Of a DNA stretch of 64,000 nucleotides, positions 41,891 to 52,963 are shown one piece after another (position 1 is the stretch's first letter; the number at the start of each line of letters is the position of its first letter). Source of the stretch: Ornithinicoccus sp045032955 (GTDB lineage Bacteria > Actinomycetota > Actinomycetes > Actinomycetales > Dermatophilaceae); assembly GCF_045032955.1 (NCBI RefSeq), contig NZ_JBJFZU010000010.1, positions 1 through 64,000 on the forward strand, written 5' to 3'. Made by a program: the position numbers and the translations under genes. The notes under the pieces were generated by a model, which worked only from the letters and a program-made list of their open reading frames with translations, was not told the DNA's origin and did not search any database.

Positions 41891-43477
41891 TCAGGGCGAG
41901 CCGGCGCTGGCCTCGGCGGCCCGCTCGGCGATGGTGGCACCGGCGCCCTCGTAGAGGTTGACGACCACGTCCGCACCCAGCTCCACCAGGTCGGCCACCT
42001 CGTCGTCGTACTGGGCGACCACCGCGATCACCCCGTCGTAGTCGCCGGCCGTCAGCTGCTGCAGGGCGAGCCGGTTGGCGCCGTGGAAGGGCATCGCCAG
42101 CACCACGATCTCCACCTGGTGGGTCGACTCCAACCGGTGCCAGAAGTCGCGGTCGGCGGCGTCCGCCTCGACCACCCGGAAGCCGCGCTCGCGCAGGCCG
42201 CGGACCCGGGCCGGTAGATTCTCCAGGCCGAGCACCTCCAGCCCGTGCACCTGCGACAGCTCCAGGTAGGAGCTGCGGCCGATGCGCCCCATACCCATCA
42301 CCACCGCCCGGGCGTCACCGAAGGAGATCGGCCGCTCGTGCGGATGGACCCGGTCGGGGGGATGACCGGGCATGACGGTGCGCGCCCAGCGCAGCAGCGT
42401 GTCCGACTGCTCGTTGGCCAGCGCGGCGGCCACGAAGCTCGCCGCCACGGCCACCGAGATCACCACCAGCCAGTCCTCGGAGAGCATGCTGGCCGCCACC
42501 GCCACCGAGGTCACGATCAGCCCGAACTCGGAGTAGTTGCCCAGCAGCACCCCGGCCTTGACGGAGGTCCGTCGTCGCAGCCGGTGCCGGTCCAGCAGCC
42601 ACACGTAGATGACGATCTGCACGGGCAGCAGGAGCAGCAGCAGCAGGCCGAGGACGGCGGCCTCGGCGGTGGGCGTCCCGATGAACCCGATGGAGATGAA
42701 GAAGCCGACGAGCAGCAGGTCCTTGAGCTGGAACAGGATGTGCGAGAGCTCACCGGCGGCGGTGTGCCCGGCCAGCAGCATCCCGACGACGAGGGCGCCC
42801 AGGTCACCCTTCAACCCGACGGCGTCGAAGGCGGCATACCCGGGACCGAGCGCCATCGCCAGACCGAAGAGGACCTGCATCTCCCCGTGCGGGATGTGGC
42901 TCCAGAGCCGGCGCGCCACCCAGGCGGTGGGCACCAGCGCCAGCAGCAGCGGAACCGCCCAGATACTGGGTATGCGCCCGCCCGAGACCGTCATGAAGAT
43001 CACCGCCGCGAGGTCCTGCATGACGAGGATCCCGATCGCCACCCGGCCGTAGAAGGACTGCAGCTCGGCGTGCTCCTCGAGCACCTTGACGACGAAGACC
43101 GTGGAGGAGAAGGACAGCGCGAAACCGACCAGGGCCAGGGTCTGCAGGTCGACGCCCTGCAGCAGCGGGTAGCCCAGCAGCGCAAGCACCCACAGGAAGC
43201 CGGTCCCGACGGCCACGGACAACGCCATGTGGCCGGCGGTGGTGGCCCAGACCTCCCGGGAGAGCAGGCTGCGGACGTCGAGCTTGAGGCCGATCCCGAA
43301 GAGCAGCAGGGTGACCCCGAGGTCGGCGACGAAGTCGAGGTAGGGCAGCTCCTGGACCCCGAGCGCGTTCAGCCCGAAGCCGGCCAGCAGGAAACCCAGC
43401 AGGGCCGGCATCCGGAGCATGGTGGAGAGGAGTCCGGCCGCGAAGGTGGCGGCGATGAAGACGGCGGCCTCGCTCAC
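41891..43477 (-). CDS. Kef-type cation:proton antiporter (CPA2) with TrkA-N domain
   Basis: A 528-aa membrane protein: about 11-12 helices of the CPA2 family (residues 1-360, with FGIGLKLDVRSL, SFSSTVFVVKVLEE, IGILVMQDLAAVIFM) and a cytosolic Rossmann TrkA-N domain (about 388-510, VVMGMGRIGRSSYLEL) that senses nucleotide. Probably K+ or Na+ efflux against protons. GTG start 19 bp after the amidotransferase gene, so likely co-transcribed with it. Confidence 0.88.
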   Translation of the reverse strand: MSEAAVFIAATFAAGLLSTMLRMPALLGFLLAGFGLNALGVQELPYLDFVADLGVTLLLFGIGLKLDVRSLLSREVWATTAGHMALSVAVGTGFLWVLALLGYPLLQGVDLQTLALVGFALSFSSTVFVVKVLEEHAELQSFYGRVAIGILVMQDLAAVIFMTVSGGRIPSIWAVPLLLALVPTAWVARRLWSHIPHGEMQVLFGLAMALGPGYAAFDAVGLKGDLGALVVGMLLAGHTAAGELSHILFQLKDLLLVGFFISIGFIGTPTAEAAVLGLLLLLLLPVQIVIYVWLLDRHRLRRRTSVKAGVLLGNYSEFGLIVTSVAVAASMLSEDWLVVISVAVAASFVAAALANEQSDTLLRWARTVMPGHPPDRVHPHERPISFGDARAVVMGMGRIGRSSYLELSQVHGLEVLGLENLPARVRGLRERGFRVVEADAADRDFWHRLESTHQVEIVVLAMPFHGANRLALQQLTAGDYDGVIAVVAQYDDEVADLVELGADVVVNLYEGAGATIAERAAEASAGSP

Positions 43478-43496
43478 CGGGCGCTCCGGGGCGTGC

Positions 43497-44267
43497 TCAC
43501 GGCGGTCCGGAGGTCAGGCTCAGCCGACCGAAGTGCACCAGCAGCCCGTGCCAGACCGGCAGCAGCTCGTCCTGGCGCTCCCGCAGGTCGGTGAGCGCCG
43601 CCTGCTCGACGTCCTCGAGGGTGTCGCCGGAGGAGGTGCCGCCGATCCGGACCCCCTGGTGCGCCACGTCCCGCCCCGGGTCGCCCAGCCAGTGCTGCAC
43701 CAGGTCCGCGTCCACCTCCGGGTGGAACTGCAGGCCCCAGGCGAGCGGACCGAAGCGCGCGGCCTGCACGGTGCCGTCAGGTGCCGCGGCCAGGGCCTGG
43801 GCGCCCGGGGGGAGGGCGAGGGCCACGTCTCCGTTCCAGTGCAGCACCGGCGCGCCCGCCCGGAGCATCCCGGTGAACGGGTCGGCCTGTCCCTCCGGGG
43901 TCGGTCCCCAGGGGAGCAGCCCCCGGGCCGGGCCGAGGGGGTGGGGTCCCACCAGGCCGCCGAGCGCGACGGTCGCGAGCTGGTGACCGAGGCAGATCCC
44001 CAGGAAGGGACGCCCGGAGGCCACGGTGCCGGCGATCAGGGCCTTGGTCGGCAGCAGCCACCGGTGGTCCGCGTCCTCGGTCGCGTTCATCGAGCCGCCC
44101 AGCACGATCAGGGCGAGGTGGTCGGCGAGCGCCGCGGGCAGCGCGCGGCCCTCGTGCGCCGCGAGCACGTCACCGGTCAGCCCGGCGTGCTCGAGGGCGG
44201 TCAGGACCAGTCCCGGCGGCGCCTTGTCCTCGTGCTGGACCACGAGGACCCGCCCTGCGGTGCTCAT
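43497..44267 (-). CDS. Class I glutamine amidotransferase-like protein
   Basis: A 256-aa GATase1-type protein related to GMP synthase amidotransferase domains. The nucleophile elbow is LGICLGHQLA (Cys92), and the His/Glu pair lies in LQFHPEVD. No synthetase domain is attached or adjacent, so the ammonia acceptor, or a gamma-glutamyl hydrolase role, is unknown. TAGGCT ends 7 nt before the ATG (leaderless). Leads into the antiporter gene. Confidence 0.85.
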   Translation of the reverse strand: MSTAGRVLVVQHEDKAPPGLVLTALEHAGLTGDVLAAHEGRALPAALADHLALIVLGGSMNATEDADHRWLLPTKALIAGTVASGRPFLGICLGHQLATVALGGLVGPHPLGPARGLLPWGPTPEGQADPFTGMLRAGAPVLHWNGDVALALPPGAQALAAAPDGTVQAARFGPLAWGLQFHPEVDADLVQHWLGDPGRDVAHQGVRIGGTSSGDTLEDVEQAALTDLRERQDELLPVWHGLLVHFGRLSLTSGPP

Positions 44268-44274
44268 GGGCGTG

Positions 44275-44280
44275 AGCCTA
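44275..44280 (-). promoter_or_regulatory. Leaderless -10 hexamer of the amidotransferase gene
   Basis: TAGGCT on the minus strand ends 7 nt before the ATG at 44267, identical to the hexamer and spacing at the carbonic anhydrase gene. Confidence 0.55.
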
Positions 44281-44294
44281 GGCCCAGGCGGGGC

Positions 44295-45527
44295 TCAGGC
44301 GCCGGTGTCCGGCAGGGTGCGGGCCTGCAGCGTCGCGTCCGCGGACTCCCCGTAGAGCGGCTCCTGCCGGTGCGGTCCGCCGCCCTCGGCATCGTCGTCA
44401 CCGTCGCCGCCCTGCGCGACCGGGTGCGGCTGCAGCTCGCCGGAGGCGATCTGCTCGGCCCAGTGGCAGGCCACCCGGTGGCTGCCCGGGGCGCCCTCGA
44501 TCTGGACCACCCGCAGCTGCGGGCGGTCCTCGTCGCAGCGCGTCGGCTGGCGCCACGGGCACCGGGTGTGGAAGCGGCAGCCCGTCGGCGGGTTGGCGGG
44601 GGAGGGCAGGTCGCCGGAGAGCAGGATCTGCTCGCGGGTGTCCTCGATGACCGGGTCAGGCACCGGGACCGCGGAGAGCAGGGCCCGGGTGTACGGGTGC
44701 AACGGCATGTCGTACAGGTCCTGGGCGTCCGCCTCCTCGACCAGGGCGCCGAGGTACATCACCCCGATGCGGTCGCTGATGTGCCGCACCACGGCCAGGT
44801 CGTGGGCGATGACCAGGTAGGTCAGGCCGAACTCGTCCTGCAGGTCACCCAGCAGGTTCACCACCTGCGCCTGCACCGAGACGTCCAGGGCGCTGACCGG
44901 CTCGTCGGCGACGATCAGCTGCGGGTCGACCGAGAGGGCGCGGGCGATCCCGATCCGTTGCCGCTGACCTCCGGAGAACTCGTGCGGGTACTTGCTCAGC
45001 GCCGCGGTCGGCAGACCCACGGCGGTGAGCAGCTCGGAGAGCCGGGTCCGGGCGGCCCGGGCGTCCTTGGCCATCCCGTGCGCACGCATACCCTCCAGCA
45101 GCAGCTGTTCCACCGTCTGCCGGGGGTCGAGGCTGCCCAGCGGGTCCTGGAAGACCATCTGCATGTGCCGCCGGTAGGTGCGCAGCTTCTCCCCGGAGAG
45201 GGTGGACAGGTCGGTCCCGTCGACGTGCACCTCACCCTCGGTGATGGTCTCCAGCTGCAGCAGGGCGCGCCCGAAGGTCGACTTCCCGCAGCCGGACTCG
45301 CCGACCAGGCCGTAGGTCTCGCCCCGGTGGATCTTCAGGTCCATCCCGTCCACGGCGTAGACGTGACCCACGGTGCGGTCGAAGACGATGCCCTTCTTGA
45401 TCGGGAAGTGCACCTTGAGCCCTCGCACGTCCACCAGCACGTCGGCGGTGTCGGTCCCTGCCGTGCCACCGGTGCCGGTCCCGGTGCCGGTGCCGGGGTC
45501 GGGCTGCTGCTGCGCCGGCGCGCTCAT
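44295..45527 (-). CDS. Oligopeptide/dipeptide ABC transporter ATP-binding protein (DppF/OppF-like)
   Basis: A 410-aa ATPase. Walker A GESGCGKSTFGRALL, Q-loop VFQDPLGSLDPRQTV, signature FSGGQRQRIGIARAL, Walker B LIVADEPVSALDVS, and the C-terminal oligopeptide module with the Cys cluster TGCRFHTRCPWRQPTRC that may hold an Fe-S cluster in some Opp/Dpp ATPases. It has acidic low-complexity tails at both ends, longer than usual. Last gene of the five-gene operon; ATGA overlap with the DppD-like gene. Confidence 0.92.
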   Translation of the reverse strand: MSAPAQQQPDPGTGTGTGTGGTAGTDTADVLVDVRGLKVHFPIKKGIVFDRTVGHVYAVDGMDLKIHRGETYGLVGESGCGKSTFGRALLQLETITEGEVHVDGTDLSTLSGEKLRTYRRHMQMVFQDPLGSLDPRQTVEQLLLEGMRAHGMAKDARAARTRLSELLTAVGLPTAALSKYPHEFSGGQRQRIGIARALSVDPQLIVADEPVSALDVSVQAQVVNLLGDLQDEFGLTYLVIAHDLAVVRHISDRIGVMYLGALVEEADAQDLYDMPLHPYTRALLSAVPVPDPVIEDTREQILLSGDLPSPANPPTGCRFHTRCPWRQPTRCDEDRPQLRVVQIEGAPGSHRVACHWAEQIASGELQPHPVAQGGDGDDDAEGGGPHRQEPLYGESADATLQARTLPDTGA

Positions 45528-46609
45528 GACTGCTCCTTCAGGGTGCCCGTGCTCCGGGCACCGTCGATGTCGTCCAGGGGGTGCGCCTCCAGCGGGTTGT
45601 GGCAGCGAAGGAGCCGGTCCGTGCCGAGACCTGCCCGGTCGGCCACCAGCTCGGGGCTGCGCTCACGGCAGACACTGGTCTCCGAGGAGCAGCGGGGGGC
45701 GAAGGCACAGCCGCCCTCCCACGGGATGTTGTCGGCGACCGAGCCGGGCACCGGGTCCAGGCGTCGACCCCGTTCCTCGGTGAGCCGGGGGATGGAGGCC
45801 AGCAGCCCGCCGGTGTAGGGGTGCCGGGGGCGGGCGAAGAGGTCGTGCCGTTCGGCACGCTCGACCACCTTGCCGCCGTAGAGGACGTTGACCTGGTCGC
45901 ACAGCCCGGCCACCACGCCCAGGTCGTGGGTGATCATGATCAGCGCGGTGCCCGACTCGGTCACCAGCTCGCGCAGCAGGGCCAGGATCTGCGCCTGGAT
46001 GGTGACGTCCAGGGCGGTGGTCGGTTCGTCGGCGATGAGCAGCCGCGGCTCGCAGGCGAGCGCCATCGAGATCAGCGCACGTTGGCGCATACCTCCGGAC
46101 AGCTGGTGCGGGTACTCCTTGAGGCGGCGTGTGGGGTCCGGTATGCCGACCTTCTCCAGCAGCTCGGCGGCGCGCCGGTGGGCGGGGCCGCGGCGCATCC
46201 CGCGGTGGCGCTGCAGCACCTCGGCGACCTGCACCCCGAGCGGGACGACCGGGTTCAGCGAGGACAGGGGGTCCTGGAAGATCATCGCCACCTCCGCCCC
46301 CCGGCGGTCCCGCAGCTCCTCCTGACGCAGCCGGAGCAGGTCCTCCCCGTCGTAGACGACCTCACCGGTGACGGTGTTGCCGCGGGAGGGGAGCAGGCCC
46401 ATGATGGCCAGCGAGGTGACCGACTTGCCGCAGCCGGACTCGCCGACCAGGCCGACCGTCTGGCCGGGGCGGACCTCGAAGCTGACCTGGTCGACCGCGG
46501 TGAAGGCCTTCGCGCCCCTGCCGAAGGTGACGGTGAGGTCGCGGACCGAGAGCAGCGGGGCGTCGCCGCCCCGGGTGGCGGATGGGCGGGTCAGGGATCG
46601 TTCGGTCAT
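45524..46609 (-). CDS. Oligopeptide/dipeptide ABC transporter ATP-binding protein (DppD/OppD-like)
   Basis: A 361-aa ATPase partner of the DppF-like subunit. Walker A GESGCGKSVTSLAIM, Q-loop IFQDPLSSLNPV, signature LSGGMRQRALISMAL, Walker B LLIADEPTTALDVT, and the C-terminal CAFAPRCSSETSVCRERSPE Cys cluster. Starts at ATG 12 bp after the DppC-like stop. Confidence 0.93.
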   Translation of the reverse strand: MTERSLTRPSATRGGDAPLLSVRDLTVTFGRGAKAFTAVDQVSFEVRPGQTVGLVGESGCGKSVTSLAIMGLLPSRGNTVTGEVVYDGEDLLRLRQEELRDRRGAEVAMIFQDPLSSLNPVVPLGVQVAEVLQRHRGMRRGPAHRRAAELLEKVGIPDPTRRLKEYPHQLSGGMRQRALISMALACEPRLLIADEPTTALDVTIQAQILALLRELVTESGTALIMITHDLGVVAGLCDQVNVLYGGKVVERAERHDLFARPRHPYTGGLLASIPRLTEERGRRLDPVPGSVADNIPWEGGCAFAPRCSSETSVCRERSPELVADRAGLGTDRLLRCHNPLEAHPLDDIDGARSTGTLKEQS

Positions 46610-46621
46610 CGCACGGCCTCC

Positions 46622-47563
46622 TCAGCGACGGGACTTGGGGTCGAGGGCCTCGCGCAGCGACTCACCCATGAGGGTGAAGCCCAGGGCCACGATCACGATG
46701 CAGATCGCCGGGTAGAAGGCCAGGTGCGGGAAGCTGTTGAAGTACGGCTGGGCGGCGCCCAGCATCTGACCCCACTCGGGGCGGGTGTCGTCCGGGTTGC
46801 CCAGGCCGAGGAACGAGAGGGCGGCGGCGTCGATGATCGACACCGCCAGCACCAGGGTGGCCTGGACGATGACCGGGCCGATGGCGTTCGGGAGCATGTG
46901 CCGGAAGACGATCGGGACGGGCTTCACCCCGAGCGCCCGGGCCGCCAGCACGTGGTCGCTGTGCCGCTGGCTGAGCATCGAGCCGCGCAGCAGCCGGGCG
47001 AAGATCGGCACCTGGATGATCGCGATCGCCGCGATCACGCTCCACTGGGACGGCTGCAGGATCGCTGCCAGGGAGAAGGCCATCAGCAGCGAGGGGATCG
47101 AGAGCATCACGTCGACGACGCGCATCACCGCGGCGTCGACCCACCCGCCGATACCGCCGGCGAGGGTGCCCAGGGTGAGACCGCCGACCAGACCCCCGAT
47201 GGTGGCCAGCACCCCGACGATGAGGGTCTGCTGGGAGCCCACGATCAGCCGGGACAGCAGGTCACGACCGCGGTCGTCCGCCCCCAGCGGGAAGCCGGGC
47301 CGGGGCTCGGGGACCGGGTTGGACTGGCGGCTCACCTCGCCGATCAGCAGCCGGGCGGCCGGGTCGTTCGGGGCGATCCAGGGGGCGATGATCGCCAGCA
47401 CGACGAAGGCGGCCACGATCCCGGCCCCGACCAGGAAGACCGGGTTGGTGCGCAGCCGCAGCCAGGCGGAGCGCCACAGGCTGACGCCCTGGTCGTCGCT
47501 GAGGGCACCGGCCTCGGCGAGGGAGTCGATCCGCTGCTTCTTGGTGTCTCCGTAGGAGGTCAT
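46622..47563 (-). CDS. Oligopeptide/dipeptide ABC transporter permease (DppC/OppC-like)
   Basis: A 313-aa permease with a cytosolic N-terminus, the OppC N-terminal helix (FLVGAGIVAAFVVLAIIAPW), the PGFPLGADDRGRDLLSRLI motif, and the EAA loop AARALGVKPVPIVFRHMLPN (20 residues quoted). GAGGACGTGG supports the ATG at 47563 over the GTG at 47569. Follows the DppB-like gene by 10 bp. Confidence 0.92.
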   Translation of the reverse strand: MTSYGDTKKQRIDSLAEAGALSDDQGVSLWRSAWLRLRTNPVFLVGAGIVAAFVVLAIIAPWIAPNDPAARLLIGEVSRQSNPVPEPRPGFPLGADDRGRDLLSRLIVGSQQTLIVGVLATIGGLVGGLTLGTLAGGIGGWVDAAVMRVVDVMLSIPSLLMAFSLAAILQPSQWSVIAAIAIIQVPIFARLLRGSMLSQRHSDHVLAARALGVKPVPIVFRHMLPNAIGPVIVQATLVLAVSIIDAAALSFLGLGNPDDTRPEWGQMLGAAQPYFNSFPHLAFYPAICIVIVALGFTLMGESLREALDPKSRR

Positions 47564-47573
47564 GTCCACGTCC

Positions 47574-48584
47574 TCACTTGGTCCGCACGCGGGGGTCGAT
47601 CAGGGCGTAGGCGATGTCGACCATCAGGTTGACGATGATGTAGATCAGCGCGGCCATCATGATCAGCACCTGCAGGACGGGGTAGTCGCGGGTCTCGAAG
47701 CCCAGGGCCAGTGCCTGACCGATGCCGGGGAAGGCGAAGACCTTCTCGGTGAGCACCGCGCCGGCGAGCAGGGCCCCCACCTGCAGGCCGATGATGGTGA
47801 TGACCGGGATGAGGGCGTTGCGCATGATGTGGCGGACCCGGATCACCGGGGACCTCAGGCCCTTCGCCCGGGCGGTCCGGACGTAGTCCTCGTCCATCAC
47901 GTCCAGCACGGAGGCCCGGGTGATGCGGAAGACCACGGCGAACGGGATCGAGGACAGCGCGATGGCCGGGAGCAGCAGGTGCCGGAACGCGTCCCAGGAG
48001 GCGTCCCACTCCCGCGTCAGGAACCCGTCCAGCACGGCGAACCCGGTCACCCTGGTGGCGTCGATGCCCGCCGTCTGGTAGCCGGAGGGGGGCAGCAGGC
48101 CCCACCGCACGGCGAAGAAGTACTTGAGCACGAAGGCCAGGAAGAACACCGGCACGGCGACCCCGACCAGCGAGCTGATCACCAGGCCGGTGTCCAGGAC
48201 GCCGCCGCGACGGCGGGCGGCGATGTAGCCGAGCGGGACGGCCAGCACCAGGGCGATGATCAGGGCGAAGACGCTGAGCTCGACGGTCGCGGGCAGCCGG
48301 GCGAGAAAGATGTCCAGCGCGGGCTGGCCGCGGAACACCCCGGTGGAGATGCCGAAGTCGCCCTGCAGGGCACGCTGCAGGAACTTCACGTACTGCACGG
48401 GCAGCGGCTGGTCCAGTCCCAGCTGGCGCCGCAGGTCTGCGGCCGCTTCCGGCGATCCCCGCTCACCGAGCAGGGCGCTGACCGGCCCGCCGGGCAGCGC
48501 GTGCAGCCAGGCGAAGAGCAGGATGCTCAGCATGAACAGCGCCAGCCCCATCTGGATGACGCGGCGGATGATGAACTTCAGCAC
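47574..48584 (-). CDS. Oligopeptide/dipeptide ABC transporter permease (DppB/OppB-like)
   Basis: A 336-aa permease with six helices: the N-terminal FIIRRVIQMGLALFMLSILL, GLDQPLPVQYVKFL, and the EAA loop RTARAKGLRSPVIRVRHIMR (20 quoted). Separated from the binding-protein gene by 125 bp that hold the 48622-48672 hairpin, which should lower permease expression relative to the receptor. Confidence 0.93.
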   Translation of the reverse strand: MLKFIIRRVIQMGLALFMLSILLFAWLHALPGGPVSALLGERGSPEAAADLRRQLGLDQPLPVQYVKFLQRALQGDFGISTGVFRGQPALDIFLARLPATVELSVFALIIALVLAVPLGYIAARRRGGVLDTGLVISSLVGVAVPVFFLAFVLKYFFAVRWGLLPPSGYQTAGIDATRVTGFAVLDGFLTREWDASWDAFRHLLLPAIALSSIPFAVVFRITRASVLDVMDEDYVRTARAKGLRSPVIRVRHIMRNALIPVITIIGLQVGALLAGAVLTEKVFAFPGIGQALALGFETRDYPVLQVLIMMAALIYIIVNLMVDIAYALIDPRVRTK

Positions 48585-48621
48585 GGCGGACTCCTCGGCC
48601 CAGGAAGTGGTGGGGTCAGGG

Positions 48622-48672
48622 GCCAGTATGACGACGGGCCGACCGGGGAGGTCGGCCCGTCGTCATCCTGGC
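48622..48672 (-). terminator. Intra-operon hairpin between receptor and permease genes
   Basis: A perfect 17-bp stem (48628-48644 with 48650-48666, ATGACGACGGGCCGACC) with a 5-nt loop, extended by 5 more pairs (GCCAG/CTGGC) across one mismatch. It lies between receptor and DppB genes transcribed in the same direction. No T-tract. Likely partial terminator or 3' stabiliser of the receptor mRNA. Confidence 0.75.
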
Positions 48673-48709
48673 GCGGCGGTGGGGCCGGGATCGTCCCGGC
48701 CCCACGCCC

Positions 48710-50398
48710 TCACTCGCTGAGGGTGATCGTGGAGAAGTCCTCGGCCGTCAGCGGGCTGGGCACCAGCCCCTCGACGTTCGGGCCGACCACGATGGCGGGC
48801 GGGGAGTGGCTCAGCGGCAGGCCGGGCAGCCACTCCTCGGACATGATCTGCGCGTTGAGCTCCTCGTAGAGCGCGGTGCGCGCCGCCTCGTCGGGCTCGG
48901 CGTCACCCTCGCGCAGGGCCTCCTGGAGCTCGTCCTGGAAGGGCAGCGCGCCGGTGCCGAACTGGTTGTCCTCGCCGCAGAAGAACGCGCAGAGGAAGTT
49001 GTCCGCCGAGTTCAGGTCACCGGTCCAGCCCAGGAAGAAGGCAGGTGCCTGGCTCTGCTGGGTGCCGTCGATGTAGCCACCGGCCCACGGGCGGGCGATC
49101 GGGTTGATCGTGATCCCCACGGCCTCCCAGTCGGCGGCGACCGCGTCGTAGATCGCCTGCGGGTTGGGCATGTAGGGCCGGGTGACCTCGGTGGGGTACC
49201 AGAGGTCGATCTCGAGGTCGGACGCACCGGCCTCCTCGAGCAGGGCCTCGGCCGCCTCCGGGTCGTAGGCGTACGCCTCGATCGAGTCGTCGTAGCCGGC
49301 GACCGTCGGCGGGATGAACTGGGTGGCCACCGTCGCCCCGTCCGGCAGCTGGCTGGCGACCAGCTCCTCGCGGTTGATCGCGTGGTAGAGCGCCCGCCGG
49401 ATCAGCGGGTCCTCCAGCTGCGGGTCCGCGACCGGGTTGAGGGCCAGGTAGAGCACGTTGAACGGGTCCCGGATGAGGACCTGGTTGCCGGCCTCCTCCA
49501 GCCCGGCCCAGTCCACCGGGTTAGGCAGGTCGTAGCCGTTGATGGTGCCGGACTCCAGCTCCTGGCGGCGCGCGGTCTCGTCGCTGATGATCCGGAAGAT
49601 GATCTCCTGGACGCCGGCCTGCTCGCCCCAGAAGTCGTCGTTGCGCGTCAGCGTCACGTTGCTGGTGCCGTCGAAGGACTCGAACATGAACGGGCCGGTA
49701 CCGGTCGGGTGGTCGGTCGCGTACTCGGGGAAGGTGAAGCCCTCTCCCTGCACCTCGATGCCGTTGGCGTCGAACTCCTCCAGCGCGGCGGGGGAGGAGA
49801 TGCCGTAGGAGCTCTGCGACAGGACGCCGGGGAACTTGCCGGTGGCGCGGGTCAGCACGACCTCGGCCGTCATCTCGTCGGTGGCCGTGCAGCTGTCGTA
49901 GAGCGAGTCCTCGCCGAAACCGAAGTCGTTGCCGTAGTAGTAGGCGGCGGAGGGGTTCTGTCCGGCCTCGTTCTGGTCGGCCCAGCGCTCCATGTTGTAG
50001 CAGACGGCCTCCGCGTCGAAGGGCTCGCCGTCGTGGAAGGTGACGCCGTCCTGGAGCTGGAAGGTCCAGGTCAGGCCATCCTCGGAGGCCTCCCACTCGG
50101 TGGCCAGCTCGGGCACGAACTCGGTGCCACCGGGCTCGATGCCGACGAGGTTCTGGAAGATCTGCCGGGTCACGCGGAAGGTCTCGCCGTCGCTGGCGTA
50201 GAACGGGTCGAAGGTGGTGGGGGCACCGGCGGCACCGAAGATGAACGTGGCGTCGGAAGCCTCGCCCCCGGCGTCCCCGGACCCGGAGGCGCCGTCGCCC
50301 TCGGCCGAGTCGGTGTCCCGGTCGGACTCTGCGCACGAGCTCAGCACCAGGGCCAGAGCAGCGCCGGTCGCGGCGATCGCGACCTTGCGGTTCTTCAT
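48710..50398 (-). CDS. Oligopeptide/dipeptide ABC transporter substrate-binding lipoprotein
   Basis: A 562-aa family-5 solute-binding protein. Signal peptide with lipobox VLSSC (about residue 22), acidic Ser/Gly linker, then FDPFYASDGETFRVTRQIFQ, the family stretch WEASEDGLTWTFQLQDGVTFHDGEPFDAEAV (quoted in pieces elsewhere) and QLPDGATVATQFIPP. Ligand probably peptides; not provable. GTAGGAGGAACG before the ATG at 50398. The frame stays open to 51463, antisense to the Nudix and typA genes, which is rejected. First gene of the operon. Confidence 0.93.
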   Translation of the reverse strand: MKNRKVAIAATGAALALVLSSCAESDRDTDSAEGDGASGSGDAGGEASDATFIFGAAGAPTTFDPFYASDGETFRVTRQIFQNLVGIEPGGTEFVPELATEWEASEDGLTWTFQLQDGVTFHDGEPFDAEAVCYNMERWADQNEAGQNPSAAYYYGNDFGFGEDSLYDSCTATDEMTAEVVLTRATGKFPGVLSQSSYGISSPAALEEFDANGIEVQGEGFTFPEYATDHPTGTGPFMFESFDGTSNVTLTRNDDFWGEQAGVQEIIFRIISDETARRQELESGTINGYDLPNPVDWAGLEEAGNQVLIRDPFNVLYLALNPVADPQLEDPLIRRALYHAINREELVASQLPDGATVATQFIPPTVAGYDDSIEAYAYDPEAAEALLEEAGASDLEIDLWYPTEVTRPYMPNPQAIYDAVAADWEAVGITINPIARPWAGGYIDGTQQSQAPAFFLGWTGDLNSADNFLCAFFCGEDNQFGTGALPFQDELQEALREGDAEPDEAARTALYEELNAQIMSEEWLPGLPLSHSPPAIVVGPNVEGLVPSPLTAEDFSTITLSE

Positions 50399-50558
50399 CG
50401 TTCCTCCTACAGGCGTGATGTCCGGGCACTGGGTGGGAACGGCCCGATCCAGGGTGACCACACCACACGGCGCGTCCCTTGGGAAGAGGAACCGCCCAGT
50501 CGTGACAGGACCGTGACCTGACCCTTCCCGTGCACCGGCGCGCTGCCAGGATGTCGGT

Positions 50559-51002
50559 ATGCCCGAGCGCTCCCTGATCGCCGCCGTCGCGCTGGTCGAC
50601 GACCTACGTCGACCGACCAGGCTGCTCGCCGCACGCCGTAGCGCCCCGACCGAGCTGGCCGGGCTCTGGGAGTTCCCAGGGGGCAAGGTCGAGCCGGGGG
50701 AGGACCCCCGGGAGGCGGCGGTCCGGGAGGCCTGGGAGGAGCTGGGCGTGCGGGTGCACCTGGGCGCCCAGGTGGGGGCCGACTGGCCGCTGGCGCCGCC
50801 GCGGCTGCTGCGCCTGTGGTGGGCGGTGGCGGACGACGGCATACCCCGGCCGCTGCAGGACCACGACGAGCTGCGCTGGCTGCGCGCCGACCAGCTGGAC
50901 GAGGTCCGGTGGCTGGTCCACGACCGCCCGGTGGTCGAGCACGTCCGGGCGTCGCTGCAGCACCCGGGAGGCGGTCCGCGCGAAGGCGGCCGCTCCGGGT
51001 GA
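50559..51002 (+). CDS. MutT-like Nudix hydrolase
   Basis: A 147-aa Nudix pyrophosphohydrolase. The Nudix box is complete: GGKVEPGEDPREAAVREAWE followed by ELGV. RRSAPTELAGLWEFPGGKVE resembles MutT/CTP-pyrophosphohydrolase proteins that cleanse oxidised nucleotides such as 8-oxo-dGTP. CAGGAT 6 nt before the ATG suggests a leaderless mRNA. Just upstream of typA. Confidence 0.88.
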   Translation: MPERSLIAAVALVDDLRRPTRLLAARRSAPTELAGLWEFPGGKVEPGEDPREAAVREAWEELGVRVHLGAQVGADWPLAPPRLLRLWWAVADDGIPRPLQDHDELRWLRADQLDEVRWLVHDRPVVEHVRASLQHPGGGPREGGRSG

Positions 51003-51014
51003 GACACTGGGGCC

Positions 51015-52928
<1,914 letters not shown>

Positions 52929-52963
52929 GCCCGGTGCCCGCGCACCGGACGCTGCGCGACGGG

